DNA of 6,473 nt from Acetobacteraceae bacterium (GTDB lineage Bacteria; Pseudomonadota; Alphaproteobacteria; Acetobacterales; Acetobacteraceae): positions 1 to 6,473 of the forward strand of contig JADGHI010000227.1 in the NCBI GenBank assembly GCA_019689515.1, in the 5' to 3' direction. The notes beneath the pieces were generated by a model. The model saw only the letters and a program-made list of their open reading frames with translations. It made no database searches and was not told the DNA's origin. Position 1 is the stretch's first letter, and every line of letters begins with the position of its first letter. The translations under genes were made by a program, and so were the position numbers. This document shows, one piece after another, positions 1 to 6,296 of the stretch.

Positions 1-264
1 CTCCCCGCCCGTGCCCTTCACGCGCACCGCGGTGCGCAGCTCCGCCGCGCTGCGCGCCACGACCGGCCCGCGCGCATCGGTCGTGCGGTCGAGCGTCGCG
101 TCGTGCATGATCACCACCTCGCCATCGGCGGAGAGGTGCACGTCGCACTCCACCTGGTCCACGGGGAGGCGCGCGGTCTCCCGGAAGGCGGTCATGCTGT
201 TCTCGGGCCAGAGGAAGGCCCCGCCGCGGTGGCTGGCGATCTGCGGGCGTCGTGGTGTCGTCAT
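1..264 (-). CDS. Glycerophosphodiester phosphodiesterase, N-terminal part (cut by window edge)
   Basis: The 88 visible codons match the start of the GDPD family, TIM-barrel enzymes that hydrolyse glycerophosphodiesters (deacylated phospholipids) to glycerol-3-phosphate and an alcohol. Family signatures appear in order: SHRGG with the catalytic His12-Arg13, the PEN motif with Glu21-Asn22, ECDVHLSADG with metal-binding Glu39 and Asp41, then MIHD with the second catalytic His54, followed by LDRTTD. No signal peptide is visible, because the barrel begins almost at the first residue, so a cytoplasmic enzyme is likely. The ATG at 264 is chosen because the HRG motif normally lies close to the N-terminus. 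A weak AGGA (279-276) sits 11 nt upstream. The gene follows egtD by 42 nt on the same strand and is probably co-transcribed with it, although no link between GDPD and ergothioneine is known to me. The C-terminal two thirds lie outside the window, so whether the enzyme is intact cannot be judged. Confidence 0.9.
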   Translation of the reverse strand, partial: MTTPRRPQIASHRGGAFLWPENSMTAFRETARLPVDQVECDVHLSADGEVVIMHDATLDRTTDARGPVVARSAAELRTAVRVKGTGGE

Positions 265-306
265 GGCACGCGCGATCCTGCGCGAGGCGCGGGCCGCGGG
301 AAAGCC

Positions 307-1287
307 TCAGTCCGCACGCAGCAGCCAGACGGAGAACAGCCGGGCCGGATCGGTCCAGCACCGCTCGGCGTTCCAGCCGCTGCGGGCGCAGAGCCGGGCG
401 AAGCCCTCGGGGCGGTACTTGTGGCTGTTCTCGGTGTGGATGGACTCGCCGGCGGCGAAGGCGATGCGCCGTCCGGCCAGGGTCACCGCCTGCGGCCGCA
501 GGGAGACGAGGTGCATTTCGACCCGCTCCGCGCGGTCGTTCCACACCGCCCGGTGGCGGAAGGCCGAAAGGTCGAAATCGGCGCCGCATTCCCGGTTGAG
601 GCGCGCGAGCAGATTGAGGTTGAACCGGGCCGTCACGCCGGCGGCGTCGTCATACGCCGCCTCCAGCACCGCCGGGTCCTTCACCAGGTCGGCGCCGATC
701 AGCAGCCACGCGCCGTCGCCCAGCACGCGCCGCGCCATCGCCAGGAACGCCTCCGCCCCCGCGGGATCGAAATTGCCGATGGTGGAGCCCGGGAAGAAGC
801 CGAGGCGCGGCGCGCGCGCCGGCACGCCCGCTGGCAGCGCGAAGGGACGGGTGAAGTCCGCGACCACCGGCAGCACGGCCAGGCCCGGCCACTCCGCTGC
901 CACGCGCGCCGCGGCCTCCCCGAGCCATTCGGGGGCGATGTCCACCGGCACGTAGGCGGCGGGGGCGCTGAGCGCGGCAAGCAGGATCGCCACCTTCTCC
1001 GCGCTGCCGGAGCCGAACTCCACCACCGCCGCGCCGGGTCCTGCCAATCCCGCCGCCTCCGCCGCGCAGCCGCCGCGCAGGATCGCGATCTCGGTCCGCG
1101 TCGGGTAGTACTCCGGCAGGCGCGTGATCGCCTCGAACAGCCGTGCCCCTTCGGCGTCGTAGAGCCACTTGCAGGGGAGCGTCTTGCGTGGCGCGGACAG
1201 GCCGGCCAGCGCATCCGCCAGCAACGCCGCCCGCTGCCGCTCCGCGCTCTCCGCCGCTGCGTCCGGCTTCCGCGCGGCGCCGCTCAC
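307..1287 (-). CDS. egtD: L-histidine N-alpha-methyltransferase EgtD
   Basis: EgtD transfers three methyl groups from S-adenosylmethionine to the alpha-amino group of histidine, making hercynine, the first step of ergothioneine synthesis in the cytoplasm. The 326-residue product has the usual family length. Visible motifs are LPEYYPTRTE (58-67), the SAM-binding VVEFGSGSAEK (88-98), VPVDIAPEWL (113-122), FFPGSTIGNF (164-173), AYDDAAGVTARFN (211-223) and the C-terminal IHTENSHKY (283-291). By comparison from memory with the mycobacterial enzyme, Tyr60/61, Asn172, Tyr212, Glu286 and Ser288 correspond to the histidine-binding residues, so an active enzyme is expected. The start is GTG at 1287, whose last two bases begin the egtB stop codon (GTGA overlap), with GGAGGA at 1299-1294 spaced 6 nt away. 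The frame stays open further upstream, but there it runs antiphase inside egtB and reads as low-complexity protein. Position and overlap indicate translation coupled to egtB. Confidence 0.96.
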   Translation of the reverse strand: MSGAARKPDAAAESAERQRAALLADALAGLSAPRKTLPCKWLYDAEGARLFEAITRLPEYYPTRTEIAILRGGCAAEAAGLAGPGAAVVEFGSGSAEKVAILLAALSAPAAYVPVDIAPEWLGEAAARVAAEWPGLAVLPVVADFTRPFALPAGVPARAPRLGFFPGSTIGNFDPAGAEAFLAMARRVLGDGAWLLIGADLVKDPAVLEAAYDDAAGVTARFNLNLLARLNRECGADFDLSAFRHRAVWNDRAERVEMHLVSLRPQAVTLAGRRIAFAAGESIHTENSHKYRPEGFARLCARSGWNAERCWTDPARLFSVWLLRAD

Positions 1288-2540
1288 GCGGCGTCCTCCG
1301 CCAGCCGCAGGCCGGAGAACTGCCAGCGCGCGCCGGGCGGGAAGAAGTTGCGGTAGCTCCGGCGCGCATGGCCCGGCGGAGTCGCCAGCGAGCCGCCCCG
1401 CAGCACCATCTGCCCGATCATGAACTTGCCGTTGTACTCGCCGACCGCCCCCTCCCACGGGCGGAAGCCCGGATAGGGACGGTAGGCGCTGCCGGTCCAC
1501 TGCCAGACATGGCCCTCCGCGGCGAGGAAGCCCGGCAAGCCGGCCGCCGCCTCCCACTCCTGCTCGGTCGGCAGGCGCTTGCCGGCCCAGCGCGCGAAGG
1601 CATCGGCCTCGTACCAGCTCACATGGCGCACCGGCGCCGCCGGATCCACGGGACGCAGGCCGCCGAGGGTGAAGGCGAGCCACGCCCCGTCGCGGCGCTC
1701 CCAGTAGAGCGGCGCCTCCCAGCCCTCCGCCTGGCGCGCCGCCCAGCCATCGGACATCCAGAGCAGCGGCTCGCGGTAGCCGCCCGCCTCGATGAAGGCG
1801 AGCCAGTCGCCATTGGTCACCGGCCGGTCGGCGATGCGGTAGGGCGCGAGCAGCACGCGGTGCCGCGGGGTCTCGTTGTCGAAGGCGAAGCCGCCATCGG
1901 GCCACCGGCCCGTCCCGGCATGGCCGATCGCGACGATCCCCTCCGGCCCGTCGAGCCAGCGCACCGGACCGCGCGGTGCCTCCGGCTCGCGCCAGCCGGG
2001 GTCGTAGGCCGGGCGCAGCGGGTTCTGCGCCAGCGCGTGCAGGATGTCGGTCAGCAGCAATTCCTGGTGCTGCTCCTCATGCTGCAGGCCGAGCTCGACC
2101 AGCGCCGCAACCTCCGATGGCACGCCGCGCGCGAGCAGCGCCGCCATCGCCGCGTCCACATGCGCGCGGTAGGCCGTGACCTCGGCGCAGGAGGGCCGCG
2201 TCAGCATCCCCCGGCGCGGCCGCGCGTGCCGCGGCCCGGCGGCCTCGTAGTAGGAGTTGAACAGGAAGGCGAAGGCCGGGTCGAACACCGCGTAGCCGGG
2301 CGCGTGGGGAACCAGCAGGAAGGTCTCGAAGAACCAGGTCGTATGCGCCCGGTGCCACTTCGCTGGCGAGGCGTCGGGCATGGACTGCACGCACTGGTCT
2401 TCCGGCGAGAGCGGCGCGGCGAGGGCCTCGGTGCGGCCGCGCACCGCCGCGTAGCGGGTGGCGAGGCCGGACCCGGCGGCCGCCAGGCTGCCCGCAGCGA
2501 CGGCCGCCGCCGCTGCCGCGTTCCGGTCGATGACATGCAT
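1284..2540 (-). CDS. egtB: Ergothioneine biosynthesis protein EgtB (iron-dependent sulfoxide synthase), probable cysteine-using type
   Basis: EgtB is a non-haem iron enzyme that uses O2 to form the C-S bond between hercynine and a cysteine-containing thiol, giving the sulfoxide precursor of ergothioneine. The 418-residue product has an N-terminal DinB_2 domain (about 26-165) and a C-terminal FGE/sulfatase-modifying-like domain (about 195-415), the standard fusion. Likely iron ligands are His66 in KWHRAHTTWFFE and His154/His158 in QHEEQHQE (HxxxH). C-terminal motifs include VTNGDWLAF (241-249), HVSWYEADAFARWAGKRLP (306-324), VWQWTGS (345-351), EYNGKFM (368-374), VLRGGS (379-384) and RRSYRNFF (393-400). 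FNSYYEA (94-100) carries a Tyr97-Tyr98 pair resembling the one reported for cysteine-using EgtB of Chloracidobacterium; mycobacterial EgtB instead uses gamma-glutamylcysteine. The ATG at 2540 is preceded by AGGAGG at 8 nt. The first 25 residues are alanine-rich and precede the conserved domain, so a slightly different start cannot be fully excluded. It leads the operon with egtD. Confidence 0.96.
   Translation of the reverse strand: MHVIDRNAAAAAAVAAGSLAAAGSGLATRYAAVRGRTEALAAPLSPEDQCVQSMPDASPAKWHRAHTTWFFETFLLVPHAPGYAVFDPAFAFLFNSYYEAAGPRHARPRRGMLTRPSCAEVTAYRAHVDAAMAALLARGVPSEVAALVELGLQHEEQHQELLLTDILHALAQNPLRPAYDPGWREPEAPRGPVRWLDGPEGIVAIGHAGTGRWPDGGFAFDNETPRHRVLLAPYRIADRPVTNGDWLAFIEAGGYREPLLWMSDGWAARQAEGWEAPLYWERRDGAWLAFTLGGLRPVDPAAPVRHVSWYEADAFARWAGKRLPTEQEWEAAAGLPGFLAAEGHVWQWTGSAYRPYPGFRPWEGAVGEYNGKFMIGQMVLRGGSLATPPGHARRSYRNFFPPGARWQFSGLRLAEDAA
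1294..1299 (-). promoter_or_regulatory. Ribosome binding site of egtD
   Basis: The minus strand reads GGAGGA here, inside the last codons of egtB, 6 nt before the GTG at 1287. It decides the egtD start: no ATG is available nearby, and the GTG overlaps the egtB stop as GTGA. This arrangement suggests translational coupling of the two enzymes. Confidence 0.8.
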
Positions 2541-2547
2541 GGGGTGG

Positions 2548-2555
2548 CCCTCCTC
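2548..2555 (-). promoter_or_regulatory. Ribosome binding site of egtB
   Basis: The minus strand reads GAGGAGGG, a near-perfect Shine-Dalgarno sequence. Its AGGAGG core ends 8 nt before the ATG at 2540. It supports that ATG over any start in the in-frame open stretch that continues upstream to about 2843, which reads as Arg/Pro/Gly-rich non-coding translation. Confidence 0.85.
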
Positions 2556-2700
2556 GACCGCGGTGCCGCATCCAAGCCCGGCGATCCCCGCGGGACAACC
2601 GCCGCCCGCCTCCTCCACACGGCTCCGTGACCGGCGGATCGCCCTGCCGCATCTCGCCGGCATGTTCCGAAGCGCATGCCGCCCCGCCGCGCGCCAGCCG

Positions 2701-2739
2701 GCCGACCCGGGGCCGTGGCCGATCGCGGCCATGGTCGGC
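2701..2739. repeat. Nested inverted repeat
   Basis: The outer arms GCCGACC (2701-2707) and GGTCGGC (2733-2739) are perfectly complementary over 7 bp. Inside them TGGCC (2716-2720) and GGCCA (2727-2731) form a second 5-bp stem around GATCGC. The left bulge is 8 nt and the right bulge 1 nt. It could fold in the untranslated leader of egtB or act as a protein-binding site. There is no T-tract, so it is not a normal intrinsic terminator. Chance is a real alternative at this base composition. Confidence 0.45.
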
Positions 2740-2746
2740 GCCCGAG

Positions 2747-2767
2747 CCGGGGGCGTGATAGCCCCGG
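2747..2767. repeat. GC-rich hairpin upstream of egtB
   Basis: CCGGGGGC (2747-2754), loop GTGATA (2755-2760) and GCCCCGG (2761-2767) form a 7-bp all-GC stem if one G is bulged. It lies 8 nt beyond the nested repeat at 2701-2739 and is followed by a small CCCG-GTT-CGGG hairpin (2768-2778). No T-run follows on either strand. Its function is unknown; a leader structure is possible for a transcript towards egtB. Confidence 0.45.
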
Positions 2768-3100
2768 CCCGGTTCGGGAGCCCCGGGAAGGCCGTTGTCG
2801 CGACACGGCCTCGGCGCGCCCGGTGGTCAAGGGAATGCGGCACATCCGGCGAGGGTCCCCATCCTCACGGCTTCGTGCGGACGCATTCACCGCGGCGACG
2901 CGCCAGCCTCCCACCACCGGCTCCCCTACACGGCCGGTCCCCTCGCCCGCTCCGCGCTTGCAACCATCGGGGTGCGTAACCGTTGTCCTGGAAGACCGGC
3001 CTCCGCGCGCCACCTCGCGTCGCAACCGCTGGCAAATCCAGGCGTTCCGCCGCGGACCTGCGAGGCCCCGAGCGGGGTGCCGTGGAGATCGGGAGACGGA

Positions 3101-4108
3101 ATGCAGGCGACGCCGGGACACTGGCAGTTGGAGCGGATCAAGCGGCGGCTTGAGGACGGGCTCGCCGGCCTTCTCATAAGCGCGCCGCGGGTCGCCCTGC
3201 TCGGCATGCCACCGGCCGAGGACCTGGGCGGGCAACTGCGCATCGAGGGCCTCGAGACGCTGCTCGCCGCGCGCGGCACGGCGGTGACGCGCCGCGTCGT
3301 GGCCGGAGGCTTCGATGCTACCACAGCGGCCCGGCTGCCCGCGGATGCGACGGTCCTCTGGCTCGACGGCCCGGGCACGGACACGGAGACCGAGGGCCTC
3401 GCCGCCCTGGCCATGCTCCCGCCCCGCTCCCTGGTTCTGATGGGCGGCCTGACGGCCGTGGAGGCCCCCAGCACCGCGCTCCTCGCGGCGGGCACGCTCG
3501 CGCAGCGCGGGTGGCGCGTGGTCCTGACTCTGCCGGACTGCGGCGCCGACACCCCCACCATGGCCGCCCATGCCGGGGCGGAACTGCAGCTGCTGCCCGA
3601 TCCGGCGCACGCCCTCTGGGGCCTGCTCGACCATCACCCGCACGCCGGCGGTCGTGGCGGTACCTGCGTCCTCGACGCCCCGCCGGCGGCAGACGCGACC
3701 CCGGGCGTCCCCGCCCTTCGCTGGCCGGCGCTGCTGCCGGCGCCGCGGCTTCACGCGCTGCGCCTGGCAATCGAGGCCCTGCGCCGCGCCCCATCCGGCC
3801 TGGAGGCGTGGGCACCCGTGCCGCTCGCCATTGCCCGGCGCCGGGCGCTGGAAGCGGCGCGGCGCATCCTGGTCGGGCATGACCGGATCGAGGCCGGCAG
3901 CCTCGGTGCCAGCCTGTTCGCCGCCTTGCTCGGCCGGCCCTTCCGCCCGATCGGGCCGCACGCCGCGGCAATCGAGAACTACTGGCGCCGCTGGCGGGCG
4001 CTGTCCTCCCGACACCGGCCGACAGCGCCAGCGGACGTCCCGCCGACGGCAAGCACTGCCCGGACGGGGCAGGAGGCGCCGCATCGCAGCAACGCAGAGG
4101 CGGCATGA
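3101..4108 (+). CDS. Diverged polysaccharide pyruvyl transferase-like protein
   Basis: The 335-residue product follows the layout of the polysaccharide pyruvyl transferase family (ExoV/PssM-like), which adds ketal-linked pyruvate to exopolysaccharide sugars. The helix HWQLERIKRRLEDGL (8-22) leads into RVALLGMPPAEDLGGQLRIEGLETLL (30-55), where family members have a Gly-Asp motif. A strand VLWLDGPG (85-92) and PRSLVLMGG (108-116) follow. LLPDPAHALWGL (164-175) resembles the family's PDxAFxLG. ALEAARRILVGHDRIEAGSLGASLFAALLGRPF (249-281) aligns with the usual TDRLHGH...LLGxP helix, and IENYWRRWRAL (291-301) with the terminal segment. The Gly-Asp signature reads Leu-Gly-Gly, and the basic His of DRLHGH is replaced by Glu, so catalysis may be altered or lost. 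The ATG at 3101 has GGGAG 5 nt upstream. The frame is open to 2795, but the extension looks non-coding. The last 35 residues are low complexity. The stop overlaps the next start as ATGA. The assignment rests on motif order read by eye. Confidence 0.62.
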   Translation: MQATPGHWQLERIKRRLEDGLAGLLISAPRVALLGMPPAEDLGGQLRIEGLETLLAARGTAVTRRVVAGGFDATTAARLPADATVLWLDGPGTDTETEGLAALAMLPPRSLVLMGGLTAVEAPSTALLAAGTLAQRGWRVVLTLPDCGADTPTMAAHAGAELQLLPDPAHALWGLLDHHPHAGGRGGTCVLDAPPAADATPGVPALRWPALLPAPRLHALRLAIEALRRAPSGLEAWAPVPLAIARRRALEAARRILVGHDRIEAGSLGASLFAALLGRPFRPIGPHAAAIENYWRRWRALSSRHRPTAPADVPPTASTARTGQEAPHRSNAEAA

Positions 4109-5124
4109 GCGAGGCTCCGCCGACCACCCCGGCCGACGGTCCGCCGCTCGCGGGCCTTGCCTGCCTGGTGTTGGCCCATGAGCACCCGCAGCAACTCCGG
4201 CTGCTGCTCGACGCGCTCACGCGGGCCGGCGCGCGCTGCTTCCTGCACATTGACCGGCGCGCCGAGGCGACCCGTGCGGCGCTGCTCGCCGCCGGATTGC
4301 CCGCCGGGGTGGAACTGCTGCCGCAGCGGGAGTCCTTCGCCTCCGGCTGGGGCGGCTTCGGCATGATCGAGGCGACCCTGGCGCTGATGCGCGCGGCTCT
4401 CGCCCCGGCCACCGTGCCGCCGCGCGCGCTCTGCCTGCTCTCCGGCACGCATCTGCCGATCCGCCCGGCGGCGGAGATCGCGGCCCTTCTGCTCGACGGG
4501 CGCGAGCACGCGGACCTGCGCTTCGCCTGCGCCGAGCCTCCCGAGCGGGAGAGCCTGCGCCGCTTCTGGTATCCGACCCTGCCGGGCCGCGAGCAGGAGT
4601 CGCGGCTGCTCCGCTTCCTCAACCGCAACACCTGGCGGCTGGGGCGGCGCGACCTGGCGCGCGGCCTGCGCGGCATGACACCGATGGTGGGCAGCCAGTG
4701 GTGGTGCATGACGGCGCGCACCGCCAGCCGGATGCTCGAGTTCCTCGACGCCAATCCGTGGTACGTCCGGTTCTTCCGCCGGGCACACATCCCGGACGAG
4801 AGCTTCTTCCAGACCCTGCTCGGCGCCGCCATCGCCCGCGGCACCGCGCGGCTTGGGCCGCCGTCGAGCTACCAGGTGATGGAGGGCTACGGCCCGCGCG
4901 TGCTGACGGCCGAGGAACTGTCGGCGGCCTTCGCCAGCGGGCGGCCTTTCGCGCGGAAATTCGATTCGCGGATCGCGCCTGATGCGGTCAGCCTCGCCCT
5001 GGCGGGTGCCGGCATCCATTCGGCAGCGCCCACTGCTGCTGCCGCCACGCCCGGCCGCGTGGCGGTGGCGGCCCGGCGAGGGAGATGGGTGTGGAGCGGA
5101 GGGGGATGGGCGACGACGCCGTGA
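4105..5124 (+). CDS. Glycosyltransferase family 14 (core-2/I-branching-like) protein
   Basis: The 339-residue protein matches bacterial members of GT14, the family of core-2/I-branching beta-1,6-N-acetylglucosaminyltransferases and peptide xylosyltransferases, which transfer a sugar from a UDP donor without a DxD metal motif. Motifs in order are LACLVLAHEHPQQL (18-31), CFLHIDRR (45-52), LCLLSGTHLPIRP (109-121), GSQWWCMT (196-203), HIPDESFFQTLLG (228-240) and FARKFDSRI (282-290). Glu232 in PDESFF corresponds to the catalytic base of the animal enzymes. No signal peptide or membrane segment is visible, so it probably acts in the cytoplasm on a lipid-linked or nucleotide-activated intermediate; donor and acceptor cannot be told. 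The start ATG at 4105 overlaps the upstream stop (ATGA), with GAGG at 4097-4100. The last 35 residues after GIHSAAP (303-309) are Ala/Gly/Arg/Trp-rich and look like a tail beyond the fold. Position implies a role in the same surface glycan as its neighbours. Confidence 0.9.
   Translation: MSEAPPTTPADGPPLAGLACLVLAHEHPQQLRLLLDALTRAGARCFLHIDRRAEATRAALLAAGLPAGVELLPQRESFASGWGGFGMIEATLALMRAALAPATVPPRALCLLSGTHLPIRPAAEIAALLLDGREHADLRFACAEPPERESLRRFWYPTLPGREQESRLLRFLNRNTWRLGRRDLARGLRGMTPMVGSQWWCMTARTASRMLEFLDANPWYVRFFRRAHIPDESFFQTLLGAAIARGTARLGPPSSYQVMEGYGPRVLTAEELSAAFASGRPFARKFDSRIAPDAVSLALAGAGIHSAAPTAAAATPGRVAVAARRGRWVWSGGGWATTP
5093..5096 (+). promoter_or_regulatory. Ribosome binding site favouring the ATG at 5106
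   Basis: GGAG here lies 9 nt before ATG 5106, and a second purine run, GGAGGGGG (5098-5105), abuts that ATG. The other ATG at 5085 has its purine run (GAGGGAG, 5078-5084) directly adjacent, which is too close. A GTG at 5121 overlaps the upstream stop as GTGA but is about 15 nt from the purine run. The choice is therefore moderate, not certain. Confidence 0.45.
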
Positions 5125-6296
5125 CGCGGACAGCGGTGACGCTGGCGGCGACGGATTCCCCCCTCCCCGACGGCCTCTCGCCGGTCGGCGCGCCGCCGGC
5201 GCCGCGCCCGGGCGAGATCCTGGCGCTGATCGTCGCGCGCAACGAGGCGCTCCGCCTGCCTTCGGCGCTCGCACATGCCCGCCGCCTCGGGGTGGACCGG
5301 GCCATCCTGATCGACAACCGCTCGGACGACGGCACCCGCGCCATCGCCGAGGCCGAGCGCGGCTGGGTGCACCTGATCGACGCGCCGGGCAGCTACGCAG
5401 CGTCGAATTTCGGCGTGGACTGGACCAACGCGGTGCTCGACCGATGGGCGCGCGGGCACTGGGTGCTGGTGATCGACGCCGACGAGGTGCTGGTCTTCCC
5501 CGGCAGCGACCGCGACGGCGCGCTGCGTGCCCTGTGCGCGCATCTCGACGCGATCGGCTCGGAGGCGCTGCCCGCCCTGCTGCTCGACTGCTTTCCCGGG
5601 GAGCCGCTCCACGCCGTGGATTTCCGCCCCGGCGACGACCTCCTCGCGGCGGCCCCGTTCTTCGAGCCGCCGCGGCTGCGGCAGGAGCCGAGCGAGCATT
5701 TCCCCTACGTCCAGCAATATGGCGGCCTGCGCGAGCGCGTCTTCTTCCCGGAGGCCGATCCGCGCCGGCCGGCACGCTTCCTCCATCAGCGCCTCTACAA
5801 TCTGGGCTGGAGGATCCCGGCGCTGCGGCGGGCCGCATGGTTCCGCGCCCTGGCGCCGAAGCGCTCGCCCAACCTGACCAAGGTCCCGCTGGTCCGCTGG
5901 CGCGAGGGGGCGCGGCTGATCTCCTCCACGCACATGCTGGCGCCGATGACGTTGGCGCCGGGGCAGCCCTCCGGCGTGCTGCTCCACTTCAAGTTCCTGC
6001 AGGACTTCCACGCCCGCGCGCTGGACGCGGTCGAGCGCGGCGCGCATTTCGACAGCTCGCGCGAATACCGGCGCTACCTCGCGGCCCTGGCGGCGGAGCC
6101 GCAATTCCGGCTGCACGGCCCGCGCAGCGTCCTTTATGATGGGCCGGCTCAATTGGTCCGGCTCGGGCTGATGCGCGACAGCGAGGCCTGGCGGGCGGCA
6201 CGCGGCGAGGAGGACCTGGAACGCGACGGGGGTGTGCCTCATGTCCCGTCACCCCAGGCCGTCGGCAGGGAAGAGCCGGTCCAGGGGGACCCGTGA
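5106..6296 (+). CDS. Glycosyltransferase family 2 protein (Glyco_tranf_2_4 type)
   Basis: The 396-residue product has a GT-A nucleotide-sugar transferase domain of the Glyco_tranf_2_4 kind. ILALIVARNEALRLPSAL (38-55) opens the fold, HARRLGVDRAILIDNRSDDGT (57-77) is the typical second motif, and WVLVIDADEVLVFP (119-132) carries the metal- and nucleotide-binding Asp124-x-Asp126. HFKFLQDF (294-301) is a conserved C-terminal element of the group. No membrane helix is seen, so it is probably cytoplasmic or loosely membrane-associated. Sugar donor and acceptor are unknown. It is the third gene of the operon and overlaps the end of the GT14 gene by 19 nt with this start; starts at 5085 (403 residues) or GTG 5121 are possible. 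The first 35 residues are Pro/Ala-rich and poorly conserved-looking, and the last 25 or so look disordered. The stop is at 6294-6296, and no further plus-strand gene is visible in the window. Confidence 0.88.
   Translation: MGDDAVTRTAVTLAATDSPLPDGLSPVGAPPAPRPGEILALIVARNEALRLPSALAHARRLGVDRAILIDNRSDDGTRAIAEAERGWVHLIDAPGSYAASNFGVDWTNAVLDRWARGHWVLVIDADEVLVFPGSDRDGALRALCAHLDAIGSEALPALLLDCFPGEPLHAVDFRPGDDLLAAAPFFEPPRLRQEPSEHFPYVQQYGGLRERVFFPEADPRRPARFLHQRLYNLGWRIPALRRAAWFRALAPKRSPNLTKVPLVRWREGARLISSTHMLAPMTLAPGQPSGVLLHFKFLQDFHARALDAVERGAHFDSSREYRRYLAALAAEPQFRLHGPRSVLYDGPAQLVRLGLMRDSEAWRAARGEEDLERDGGVPHVPSPQAVGREEPVQGDP

Larger units (their letters stand above)
2541..3100. other. Divergent intergenic region between egtB and the glycan operon
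   Basis: This is 560 nt between two divergently oriented operons. Open frames cross it on both strands, but their translations are rich in Arg, Pro, Gly and Ala without recognisable motifs, as expected by chance in DNA this GC-rich. I see no RNA gene or mobile element. It should carry the promoters of both operons. The best -35-like hexamer for egtB is TTGACC on the minus strand at 2830-2825, but no convincing -10 element lies 16-18 nt downstream. On the plus strand TTGCAA near 2958 likewise lacks a partner. A cluster of GC-rich inverted repeats at 2701-2778 is listed separately. Confidence 0.7.

Noticed and set aside
2825..2830. TTGACC on the minus strand as a -35 box for egtB
   Set aside because: The sequence 17 nt downstream (CGTGTC) is a poor -10 element, so a promoter cannot be claimed on one hexamer.
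2541..2843. Upstream in-frame extension of egtB
   Set aside because: The added sequence is low-complexity and motif-free, and the ATG at 2540 has a near-perfect AGGAGG at good spacing.
2795..3100. Upstream in-frame extension of the pyruvyl transferase-like gene
   Set aside because: It reads as random Arg/Pro/Ala-rich protein with no family similarity. The ATG at 3101 has a Shine-Dalgarno and precedes the first family-like helix.
2201..4844. Very long open frames on the minus strand opposite the glycan operon
   Set aside because: Their translations are Arg/Pro/Gly/Ser-rich without domain motifs. They lie opposite genes with clear glycosyltransferase motifs, so they are the usual antisense shadow of GC-rich coding DNA.
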